Assembly: GCA_013205275.1 (NCBI GenBank)
Contig: JABMNG010000179.1
Coordinates: forward strand, 1 to 12,156
DNA: 12,156 nt
Source of the DNA: Methylophilales bacterium
Lineage (GTDB): Bacteria; Pseudomonadota; Gammaproteobacteria; Burkholderiales; Methylophilaceae
Direction: 5' to 3'
How positions within the stretch are numbered: position 1 is the first letter of the stretch; each line of letters begins with the position of its first letter. The notes beneath the pieces were generated by a model. The model was not told the origin of the DNA, searched no databases, and saw only the letters and a list, made by a program, of their open reading frames with translations. The position numbers and the translations under genes were made by a program. Positions 6,013-12,156 of this stretch are shown here, piece after piece.

Positions 6013-6867
6013 TTAGTTTGGAAGAGATTTTAGTTGATACCCGGACTTCTTGAATTGATTAAGGAGCCCATTATCTCCACCAAGATGGGATGCTCCTACC
6101 GCAATGAATAATCGATAGTCTCTCATAAGCTCACTTACCCTATCAAAGAATAATATATTACGATCGGTTACAAGTTTTTTCTTCATTTTCAACCACACTT
6201 CATTTGGAATTAATTTACTAGTTAAGGCTTCATTTATAATAATAATGGTATCTGAATTTTGAGCTAAATAAGCAGACAATAGTTGCTCGTAATCTGATTC
6301 TTTTTGTTCTGTAGTTTTTGCTAGTACCTTTTTAAGGAAATTCATTTGTTCCTGAACCGATAAATCGTCTAATACCTGAAAATGCTCCTCTGACGTTTCT
6401 ATACCGCGAACCTCCAAACCTAAATCTATTGCCTTTGTTTTAAGAAGATTATCAAGATTAAATGGTGTGATGGGCCTCGGTGAATCAAAAATAACTGCTA
6501 TGAGCCATGGTTTCATCTCAATAACTTTCTCATATTGCATGGTGTGGAAGTCTGCTAAATATTTAACCTTCTCCATCTCACTCTCACTAAGATAAGACTC
6601 ATACATGATATCGTTGGCCATCAACAGACTGGGGTTAGAAATTTCATCAGCTTCCATCAAAAAAATTTGGCTTAACTTGAGAGCATTTATCAACCCATTA
6701 TGGATGTTAGAGACTCGGTTGTCGTCTGTATGAATAGTCCCATAAAGATAATGGGTCTTACCATTTGGAGACATGATCTCCCAAAAGTTTGAATGTTGCT
6801 GAGCATTCAAACTCATCGCATAAAAAAATACGAAGCATATTAATATTTTTCTTAGGTTAAGAGTCAT
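6013..6867 (-). CDS. TraB/GumN family protein, predicted secreted
   Basis: The first 22 residues form a signal peptide: basic start (NLRK), hydrophobic core (ILICFVFFYAMSL) and small-residue cleavage region (NAQQ). The mature protein carries the family signatures YLYGTIHTDD (40-49, GTIH core), LMEADE (70-75), RGIETSEEHF (154-163) and the C-terminal IAVGASHLGG (255-264). This layout is that of the TraB/PrgY/GumN superfamily, which includes the animal metalloproteases called TIKI. The two GxxH motifs and acidic residues are the presumed metal-binding site. A periplasmic hydrolase is therefore possible, but no bacterial substrate can be named. It is full length at 284 residues. The start codon lacks a clear ribosome binding site. 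It is divergent from the leucyltransferase gene and followed after five bases by the RNA methyltransferase. Confidence 0.85.
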   Translation of the reverse strand: MTLNLRKILICFVFFYAMSLNAQQHSNFWEIMSPNGKTHYLYGTIHTDDNRVSNIHNGLINALKLSQIFLMEADEISNPSLLMANDIMYESYLSESEMEKVKYLADFHTMQYEKVIEMKPWLIAVIFDSPRPITPFNLDNLLKTKAIDLGLEVRGIETSEEHFQVLDDLSVQEQMNFLKKVLAKTTEQKESDYEQLLSAYLAQNSDTIIIINEALTSKLIPNEVWLKMKKKLVTDRNILFFDRVSELMRDYRLFIAVGASHLGGDNGLLNQFKKSGYQLKSLPN

Positions 6868-6911
6868 TGGTTTAATTAAAGTCTATAAAAATACTTAGGT
6901 TTAATAATAAC

Positions 6912-6926
6912 AGGAATCTGATTCCT
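6912..6926 (+). repeat. 15-bp dyad (AGGAATCTGATTCCT) between divergent genes
   Basis: Two perfect seven-base arms (AGGAATC and GATTCCT) flank a single central T. The site lies in the 127-bp gap between the divergent TraB/GumN and leucyltransferase genes. No gene ends nearby and no T-run follows it, so a regulator-binding site is likelier than a terminator. Confidence 0.5.
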
Positions 6927-6994
6927 AGATATCGTATAAGGCGTGAAGAAATCAGGTTAAAATAATGATTCCATATTTACTGTGAAGCGTTAAT

Positions 6995-7720
6995 ATGAAC
7001 TATCTTGATAAAAATATCTTAGAGAAGATACAATTTTATGTAACCACTAAATATCCGTGTGGTTACATCAGCCATCAAGAAGCACAGTCAATTGTAGCTA
7101 CCCCCTCCAAGAGAATAGACTCAAGTACGTATACAGATCTAATTCAACAAGGATTTAGAAGAAGCGGGCAGCACATATACAAGCCACATTGCCAAGAATG
7201 CAGCGCATGTATTCCTATAAGGCTCTGCGTTAAAAACTTCAAAATAAGTCAATCTCAAAAACGCACGTTAAAGAAACATAATCACATTGCAGTTAAAATA
7301 TTGCCGCTTAACTTTGATGAGGGACATTATGAGCTTTACGTAAGCTATCAAAATAGCCGTCATCGTATAAGCCAAGAAACAGATAATGACATTGCTGATT
7401 ACAATGATTTTTTGGTAAAGAGTAATGTGGACTCACAAATGATTGAGTTTAGATTTGAAGGTCATTTAATGATGGTTACCATCGTCGATATATTAAGAGG
7501 CGGGGTTTCTGCTGTATATACTTTTTATGACTGTAAAAACCTAAAGTTAAGCCTAGGAACATACTCTATCTTATGGCTACTCGATTTCTGTAAAAAAGAA
7601 GAATTAGACTACCTTTATCTAGGCTATTGGATCAATGAAAGTCAAAAAATGAAATATAAAATTAATTTTAAGCCATACGAACTAATGATTAATGGCGCAT
7701 GGCAAGAGCCGACAAACTAA
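6995..7720 (+). CDS. bpt: Aspartate/glutamate leucyl-tRNA-protein transferase (Bpt type)
   Basis: Bpt transfers leucine from Leu-tRNA to proteins with N-terminal Asp or Glu, making them N-degron substrates for ClpS/ClpAP. The 241 residues align by motif with the ATE/Bpt family. IQFYVTTKYPCGY (12-24) carries the conserved N-terminal Cys. YKPHCQECSACIPIR (62-76) has three spaced cysteines (C66, C69, C72), and NFKISQSQKR is at 81-90. VDSQMIEFR (145-153) precedes the GNAT-like acyl-transfer region SAVYTFYD (172-179), LGTYSILW (187-194) and YLYLGYWINESQKMKYK (206-222). The choice of Bpt over an arginyltransferase rests on bacterial origin, length and motif form. The ribosome binding site is weak. 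tyrA follows 43 bases later on the same strand. Confidence 0.93.
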   Translation: MNYLDKNILEKIQFYVTTKYPCGYISHQEAQSIVATPSKRIDSSTYTDLIQQGFRRSGQHIYKPHCQECSACIPIRLCVKNFKISQSQKRTLKKHNHIAVKILPLNFDEGHYELYVSYQNSRHRISQETDNDIADYNDFLVKSNVDSQMIEFRFEGHLMMVTIVDILRGGVSAVYTFYDCKNLKLSLGTYSILWLLDFCKKEELDYLYLGYWINESQKMKYKINFKPYELMINGAWQEPTN

Positions 7721-7763
7721 TCATCGTGATACAATTTCATTTTCTAATAACAGCATAATTCGA

Positions 7764-8633
7764 ATGAAAAATATCCTAATATTTGGTGTGGGTCTAATTG
7801 GTGGCTCAATTGCTCTTAAATCCAAAAAAACTAAACTATTCGAACAAATTATAGCTGTCGAAAGAAAAGGCGGCACAATATTAAGTCCATTTGTTGAATC
7901 AGGAATGCTTGATCGCCTTGTAACCAACTTGGAAGATGATGTAGCTCTGGCAGACTTAATAGTCATTGCAACACCTGTGTCACAAATCTCTGAAATATTA
8001 GAAAAAATATATCCTTACTTAAATTCTAAAACCCTCATCACTGACGTAGGAAGTACCAAGAAAAATGTAATGGATGATGCCTCAAAAGCTCTTAAAGAAA
8101 AATCTATTCAATTTATTGGTTCGCACCCTATAGCGGGCTCAGAGAAGCATGGTCCGGACACAGCTCAATTAAATTTATTTGAAGGTAAAAATATTGTTCT
8201 AACCCCCACGCCTGACACACCAACTCTTATGAGTGAAAAGCTAAATAAATTTTGGTTGGCAATGGGCGGGAGTGTTTCGATAATGTCGCCCCAAGAGCAT
8301 GATGAGATTTTTTCAACAATAAGTCACCTACCCCACTTACTTGCCTTTAGTCTAGTTAACCTCATTAATAATAAAGAGAAGAAAGAGGTCCTTCTTAATT
8401 TTGCTGCCAGTGGATTCAGAGACTTTTCTAGAATTGCGGCAAGCTCGCCTGAGGTATGGCGAGACATCTCAATCAGCAATAAAGATGCCATTCTTATTGA
8501 CCTAAATTTATATCAACAAGAGCTTCAGAAAGTCATTGCCTTACTAGAAGGTCAAGATCAAGATGGTTTGAAAAAGTATCTTACAGACGCAAGTTCAACC
8601 AGACAAAACTGGACTGACACAAAAATTGAATAA
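7764..8633 (+). CDS. tyrA: Prephenate dehydrogenase (monofunctional TyrA)
   Basis: TyrA oxidatively decarboxylates prephenate (or arogenate) to commit chorismate to tyrosine synthesis. The Rossmann motif GVGLIGGS is at 8-15, followed by ITDVGSTK, SHPIAGSEKHGP, SHLPHLLAF and GFRDFSRIAASSPEVWRDI. The catalytic His lies in the SHPIAGSE or SHLPH motif, as in the family. I chose the ATG at 7764 (289 residues), because it places the Rossmann strand (MKNILIFGVG) right at the N-terminus. An in-frame ATG at 7692 would add 24 unrelated residues and overlap the previous gene by 29 bases. There is no fused chorismate mutase or ACT domain. Cofactor preference is not assigned. The 3' end overlaps aroA by eight bases, implying coupling within an aromatic-synthesis operon. 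Confidence 0.94.
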   Translation: MKNILIFGVGLIGGSIALKSKKTKLFEQIIAVERKGGTILSPFVESGMLDRLVTNLEDDVALADLIVIATPVSQISEILEKIYPYLNSKTLITDVGSTKKNVMDDASKALKEKSIQFIGSHPIAGSEKHGPDTAQLNLFEGKNIVLTPTPDTPTLMSEKLNKFWLAMGGSVSIMSPQEHDEIFSTISHLPHLLAFSLVNLINNKEKKEVLLNFAASGFRDFSRIAASSPEVWRDISISNKDAILIDLNLYQQELQKVIALLEGQDQDGLKKYLTDASSTRQNWTDTKIE

Positions 8634-9903
8634 GAAGATTTTACAGCCTGCAGCAGAAGTTAGTGGAACTATTACCCTGCCTGGATCAAAGAGCATAACT
8701 AATAGAATTTTATTGATGGCCGCTCTTAGCAGCGGCCAAACAACAATAAATAGCCCACTAAAATCTGATGATACGAACCATATGTTGGCAGCACTCAAGC
8801 TGCTAGGGGTTAATTATAAAGACAAGGGAAATGATATTGTTATGGATGGAGTTAATCAGAGATTTCCATCATTACAGGCTAAATTATTTCTAGGGAATGC
8901 GGGTACAGCTTTTAGACCATTAACTGCGGTCTTATCGATGCTAAATGGGACCTATGAAATATCTGGTATAACACGTATGCATGAGAGGCCAATCAAGGAT
9001 CTGGTTGATGCACTACGTCAGATTGGAGCCACTATAAACTATGAAGGCACCCCAGGATTTCCACCAATAAAAATTTTACCCAGTAACATTCTTTACAAGT
9101 CTCCAATAAGAATAAAAGGTGATGTCTCAAGTCAATTCCTAACTGCATTATTGATGGCCTGCCCTCTTATGGATCAAGATATAGTGATTGAGGTTGATGG
9201 CGATCTAATTTCAAGGCCATACATTGATATAACACTCAAGCTGCTCGAGAAATTTGGGATTCATTACGAAAATTTAAATTGGCAATCATTCGAATTAAAT
9301 CAAAATTCAAAATACAAAAGTCCAGTGGAGATTTTAGTTGAAGGAGACGCCTCCTCGGCTTCTTATTTCTTTGCTGCAGCAGCAATAGCTGGAACTATTG
9401 AGGTATTCGGCATTAATGCTGCCAGCATTCAGGGTGACTTAAAATTTCTAAACGTCATAGAAAGAATGGGCGCCTCAATCGAATATCGCTCACATTCGAT
9501 AAAGGTAGCTCGAGAGAAAAAATTAACTGGACTTAAAATTGACTGCAAAGAAATACCAGACGCAGCAATGACACTTGCTATTATGGCTCTTTTTGCTGAA
9601 GGGGAAACCGTATTGAATAATATTGGTAGCTGGAGGGTAAAGGAAACTGATAGAATTTACGCCATGGAGACGGAATTAAAAAAGTTAGGTGCATATGTAA
9701 CCTCGACGGCCGACTCAATATCAATAAAGCCTCCCAGAATAATTAACGATAATATAGTTATTGATACTTATGATGATCATCGCATGGCAATGTGTTTCTC
9801 GTTGATATCGTTAGCGAAGAAAACTGTAACGATCAATGATCCGGGTTGCGTCAATAAAACCTATCCAGAATTTTTTAATGATTTTGAAATGGTCTCTTCA
9901 TGA
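8626..9903 (+). CDS. aroA: 3-phosphoshikimate 1-carboxyvinyltransferase (EPSP synthase)
   Basis: AroA joins shikimate 3-phosphate and phosphoenolpyruvate to form EPSP, the sixth step of the shikimate pathway. The 425-residue length is typical. The two-domain fold is marked by LPGSKSITNR (18-27, with the substrate-binding Lys22) and LGNAGTAFRPLTA (89-101). Further motifs are GDVSSQFLTALLMA (165-178), EGDASSASYFFA (239-250), IPDAAM with the catalytic Asp312, KETDRI (339-344) with the catalytic Glu340, and DTYDDHRMAM (380-389). The LGNAGTA.RP form is that of class I enzymes. The start codon is TTG at 8626, overlapping tyrA by eight bases; no upstream alternative gives the expected N-terminus. 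It overlaps cmk by ATGA. Confidence 0.97.
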   Translation: MNKKILQPAAEVSGTITLPGSKSITNRILLMAALSSGQTTINSPLKSDDTNHMLAALKLLGVNYKDKGNDIVMDGVNQRFPSLQAKLFLGNAGTAFRPLTAVLSMLNGTYEISGITRMHERPIKDLVDALRQIGATINYEGTPGFPPIKILPSNILYKSPIRIKGDVSSQFLTALLMACPLMDQDIVIEVDGDLISRPYIDITLKLLEKFGIHYENLNWQSFELNQNSKYKSPVEILVEGDASSASYFFAAAAIAGTIEVFGINAASIQGDLKFLNVIERMGASIEYRSHSIKVAREKKLTGLKIDCKEIPDAAMTLAIMALFAEGETVLNNIGSWRVKETDRIYAMETELKKLGAYVTSTADSISIKPPRIINDNIVIDTYDDHRMAMCFSLISLAKKTVTINDPGCVNKTYPEFFNDFEMVSS

Positions 9904-10559
9904 AGTTAACGAAACTCCCTTATTTAATTGCCATTGATGGTCCAGCAGGCTCCGGCAAAGGGACGATTGCCAAATTAATTAGTAAAAAACTTGATCTAAA
10001 TTATCTAGATTCTGGCGCTATCTACCGCATCATAGCTTTAGCTGCTACTAGGGAAAATCTACGCTCAGAACAAGCCCAAGAATTGGTCTCGCTAGTCAAA
10101 AAAATTAATATGAGGTTTGAAAGCGAAGAAATATTTCTTAACGAGGAAGTTGTTACTAATGAAATAAGGGCTTCAGAGATCAGCCAATACTCATCTGAAA
10201 TTGCAGCACACCTACCATTAAGAGCTGAGATATTAAGTTTTCAGCGAGCCTTTTATAAGGGGAATGGTTTAGTTGCAGAAGGAAGAGATATGACCACCAT
10301 AGTTTTTCCTGAAGCCGATCTAAAAATTTATCTAGATGCGAGCCCACAAGAAAGAGCTAAAAGAAGGTATAAACAGTTGATAGTAAAAGGAAACAATGTT
10401 AATATGTCAGACCTTACTTCTGAAATTGAAGCAAGGGATAAGAGGGATATAGAAAGAAAAGTTTCCCCTCTTAAAGTAGCTGATGAAGCAAAAATTTTAA
10501 ACACGGATGATCTTACTATAGATCAAACAGTGAATAAAATTCTTTCCTTTATCACATAA
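9900..10559 (+). CDS. cmk: Cytidylate kinase
   Basis: Cmk phosphorylates CMP and dCMP to the diphosphates using ATP, recycling CMP from RNA turnover and from steps such as those of IspF. The P-loop GPAGSGKGT (14-22) is followed by LDSGAIYR (36-43), the CMP-site signature EGRDM (127-131), and the lid region RDKRDIERKVSPLK (179-192). The length of 219 residues is normal. Within GRDMTTIVFPEA the position that is usually Gly (GRDMGT) is Thr. The ATG overlaps the aroA TGA by four bases. An aroA-cmk-rpsA order is common in beta- and gammaproteobacteria and supports the call. Confidence 0.96.
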   Translation: MKLTKLPYLIAIDGPAGSGKGTIAKLISKKLDLNYLDSGAIYRIIALAATRENLRSEQAQELVSLVKKINMRFESEEIFLNEEVVTNEIRASEISQYSSEIAAHLPLRAEILSFQRAFYKGNGLVAEGRDMTTIVFPEADLKIYLDASPQERAKRRYKQLIVKGNNVNMSDLTSEIEARDKRDIERKVSPLKVADEAKILNTDDLTIDQTVNKILSFIT

Positions 10560-10566
10560 TTTTGGC

Positions 10567-10588
10567 ATCAATGGCACCAATCATTGAT
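10567..10588 (+). repeat. Hairpin 1 in the cmk-rpsA spacer
   Basis: ATCAATG (10567-10573) and CATTGAT (10582-10588) form a perfect seven-pair stem with an eight-base loop. It directly follows the cmk stop and is not followed by a T-run, which argues against an intrinsic terminator and for an RNA leader structure. Confidence 0.55.
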
Positions 10589-10601
10589 AATTATTAATTT
10601 A

Positions 10602-10617
10602 CCCATCGCTTGATGGG
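10602..10617 (+). repeat. Hairpin 2 in the cmk-rpsA spacer
   Basis: CCCATC (10602-10607), loop GCTT, GATGGG (10612-10617) form a perfect six-pair stem with four G-C pairs. The following ATTATTGTTT is T-rich but interrupted, so it may be a weak terminator/attenuator or part of an rpsA leader. It lies 25 bases before the proposed rpsA start. Confidence 0.55.
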
Positions 10618-10642
10618 ATTATTGTTTAGGGTTAAAAATTTA

Positions 10643-12151
10643 ATGGCAACCACAGAAAAAATAAAAGCTTCAGGAACTGAAAGCTTCGCAGCATTGTTCG
10701 AAGAAAGTATGGCGCTTAAAGAGATGCGTCAGGGTGAAATTATTACAGCAGAAGTTATTTCAGTTGAAAGCGATTTTGTTATTGTTAATGCTGGTTTAAA
10801 ATCTGAAAGCGTCATAAAAACAGAAGAGTTTTTAGATGATAAGGGCGGAATTGAAGTTCAGGTTGGTGATTTTGTTAAGGTTGCAATTGAAAAATTAGAA
10901 GATGGTTACGGATCAACTCTACTATCAAGAGTTAAGGCCAAACAAATGCAAGCATGGTTAGACCTAGAAGATGCAATGAATGCAGGCACAATCATTAAGG
11001 GTTATGTGAGCAGTAAGGTTAAAGGTGGCTTAAGAGTTACGGTTAATGGGATTATGGCATTTCTTCCAGGCTCTCTGGTTGATAGCAGGCCTGTAAAAGA
11101 CACCACCCCATTTGAAAATAAAGAATGTGACCTTAAGATTATAAAAATTGATAGAAAAAGGAATAATGTAGTAGTTTCAAGAAAAGCTGTTATTGAAGAA
11201 CAGCAAGGCACAAACAGAGAATCTGTGCTCGAAACTATCGTAGAGGGCGCCACAGTAAAAGGTATTATTAAAAATATTACGGATTACGGAGCTTTCGTAG
11301 ACCTAGGTGGAATTGATGGACTTCTTCACATTACTGATCTTGCATGGAAAAGAATTAAACATCCATCAGAGATTCTAAGTGTTGGTGATGAAATTGAAGC
11401 GCGAGTCCTCAAATATGATCAAGAAAAAAATCGTGTTTCGTTAGGGTTAAAACAGCTAGATGATGATCCATGGGTTGGCCTTAATAGACGATATCCAGTA
11501 AATACCCGTCTATTTGGTAAAGTTTCAAACCTAACTGATTACGGAGCATTTATCGAAATTGAAACAGGAATTGAAGGCCTTGTTCACGTTTCTGAGATGG
11601 ACTGGACTAACAAAAATATCCACCCATCAAAAGCCGTCCAACTAGGGGATGAAATTGAAGTTATGATCCTAGAAATTGACGAAGACAGAAGAAGACTTTC
11701 TTTAGGTATGAAGCAATGCCAAACAAATCCATGGAACGAGTTTTCAACTAAACATAATAAAGATGACAAAATTTCTGGGAGCATTAAATCAATAACAGAC
11801 TTTGGAATATTCATAGGTTTAGATGGTGGGATTGATGGATTAATACATTTATCTGACATTTCATGGGCCGAGTCTGGCGAGGAAGCTGTTCAGAAATACA
11901 AAAAAGGTGATGAGATTGAGGCATTAATTATCTCTATTGATGTTGAGAAGGAAAGAATCTCATTGGGAATTAAACAGTTAACCGAGAACCCAAATCCAGA
12001 ATCTGAAACAACAGCTAAAGAAGAAGATAAGCCTGCTAAAAAGCCTGCTAAAAAAGAAGCTAAGAAAGAATCAGTGTCTGATGAGCCAAAAAATGGTGGG
12101 ACTACCAACCTAGGTGCACTTCTTCAAGCAAAGCTTGACGATAAAAAATAA
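10643..12151 (+). CDS. rpsA: 30S ribosomal protein S1, five S1 domains with a basic C-terminal tail
   Basis: S1 binds mRNA and delivers it to the 30S subunit. I chose the ATG at 10643 (502 residues, MATTEK), since betaproteobacterial S1 proteins begin MATT and AGGG lies 11 bases upstream; the in-frame ATG at 10610 has no binding site. Five S1 repeats are visible at about residues 30-97, 115-181, 202-270, 287-357 and 374-444. Repeats 3-5 share the strong ITDYGAF...GLVHVSE pattern, and repeats 1 and 2 are the divergent ribosome-binding type. The usual sixth repeat (family length about 550-570) is absent. After QLTENP the chain turns into a charged tail with KPAKKPAKKEAKK (463-475), ending in TTNLGALLQAKLD (487-499). 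The frame is intact, so this is not a frameshift. Confidence 0.95.
   Translation: MATTEKIKASGTESFAALFEESMALKEMRQGEIITAEVISVESDFVIVNAGLKSESVIKTEEFLDDKGGIEVQVGDFVKVAIEKLEDGYGSTLLSRVKAKQMQAWLDLEDAMNAGTIIKGYVSSKVKGGLRVTVNGIMAFLPGSLVDSRPVKDTTPFENKECDLKIIKIDRKRNNVVVSRKAVIEEQQGTNRESVLETIVEGATVKGIIKNITDYGAFVDLGGIDGLLHITDLAWKRIKHPSEILSVGDEIEARVLKYDQEKNRVSLGLKQLDDDPWVGLNRRYPVNTRLFGKVSNLTDYGAFIEIETGIEGLVHVSEMDWTNKNIHPSKAVQLGDEIEVMILEIDEDRRRLSLGMKQCQTNPWNEFSTKHNKDDKISGSIKSITDFGIFIGLDGGIDGLIHLSDISWAESGEEAVQKYKKGDEIEALIISIDVEKERISLGIKQLTENPNPESETTAKEEDKPAKKPAKKEAKKESVSDEPKNGGTTNLGALLQAKLDDKK
12029..12052 (+). repeat. 12-bp tandem duplication in the rpsA tail
   Basis: AAGCCTGCTAAA occurs twice in immediate succession (12029-12040 and 12041-12052), encoding KPAK twice, and is followed by degenerate copies. 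Replication slippage is the simplest origin. Confidence 0.8.
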
Positions 12152-12156
12152 TGACT
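12151..12156 (+). CDS. Probable start of the next gene, possibly ihfB (two codons only)
   Basis: The rpsA stop and a following ATG overlap as TAATG, the junction also used between trxB and the smr gene. The visible codons ATG ACT give Met-Thr. In beta- and gammaproteobacteria the gene after rpsA is often ihfB, whose product often begins MTKSEL. The identity is inferred from position and two residues only. Confidence 0.3.

Noticed and set aside
6935..6940. TATAAG as the -10 of a leucyltransferase promoter
   Set aside because: No -35-like hexamer lies 15-19 bases upstream; that place is taken by the AGGAATC dyad, which has no promoter similarity.
7692..7763. Longer tyrA start at 7692, giving 24 extra N-terminal residues
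   Set aside because: It overlaps the leucyltransferase gene by 29 bases, and the extra residues precede a Rossmann strand that normally sits at the N-terminus. ATG at 7764 fits the family.
10574..10580. GCACCAA in hairpin 1 of the rpsA spacer resembling the amt motif
   Set aside because: Only seven bases match, there is a single copy, and it lies in a hairpin loop with no regulatory link; chance is sufficient.
10610..10642. Longer rpsA start at 10610
   Set aside because: The extra 11 residues (MMGLLFRVKNL) are unlike S1 N-termini, there is no ribosome binding site, and the start would lie inside hairpin 2. MATTEK at 10643 matches the family.
11002..12108. Several minus-strand reading frames opposite rpsA
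   Set aside because: They are serine/leucine-rich shadows of the S1 coding sequence with no family resemblance or start signals.
1..12156. Mobile element, prophage, toxin-antitoxin, CRISPR or defence locus
   Set aside because: All sizeable intact frames resolve to housekeeping or conserved families. No transposase, integrase, spaced direct-repeat array or terminal inverted repeats are seen.

Overview
The window is an AT-rich, tightly packed stretch of housekeeping chromosome. Gene content and order (ftsK divergent from trxB; a monofunctional tyrA followed by aroA, cmk and rpsA; a Bpt-type leucyltransferase; a DUF3301 protein) fit a betaproteobacterium. The low GC, one- to eight-base gene overlaps and short spacers suggest a streamlined aquatic lineage. 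Methylophilales of the OM43 / Methylopumilus type is my best guess; this rests on gene content and composition, not on a search.

Layout. Positions 1-637 (minus) hold the membrane-anchor half of ftsK, cut by the window edge. A divergent promoter region (638-811) leads right into trxB and an Smr-domain gene joined to it by a TAATG overlap. Facing them, on the minus strand, are amt, ispD and ispF (4691 down to 2283). They look like one transcript: ispD and ispF overlap by GTGA, and ispF and the smr gene overlap at their 3' ends. The 177-bp gap upstream of amt carries three copies of a TTGGTGCAAA motif and an 18-bp palindrome centred on the start of a divergent DUF3301 gene (4869-5177). A TrmH/SpoU-family RNA methyltransferase and a secreted TraB/GumN-family protein follow on the minus strand (5222-6867). 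The rest is on the plus strand: the leucyl-tRNA-protein transferase gene, tyrA, aroA, cmk and rpsA, with what is probably the first codon or two of ihfB at the right edge.

Function. tyrA and aroA supply chorismate and tyrosine synthesis. cmk and rpsA supply CMP recycling and translation. ispD and ispF are two steps of the MEP isoprenoid pathway. amt imports ammonium. trxB runs the thioredoxin system. ftsK segregates chromosomes at division. Bpt marks proteins for the N-degron pathway.

I found no mobile element, CRISPR array, defence locus, tRNA or rRNA, and no clear new system. The points most worth a second look are a ribosomal protein S1 that appears to have lost its sixth S1 domain and gained a Lys/Ala/Glu-rich tail, the repeated motif upstream of amt, the palindrome over the DUF3301 start codon, and two tandem hairpins ahead of rpsA.
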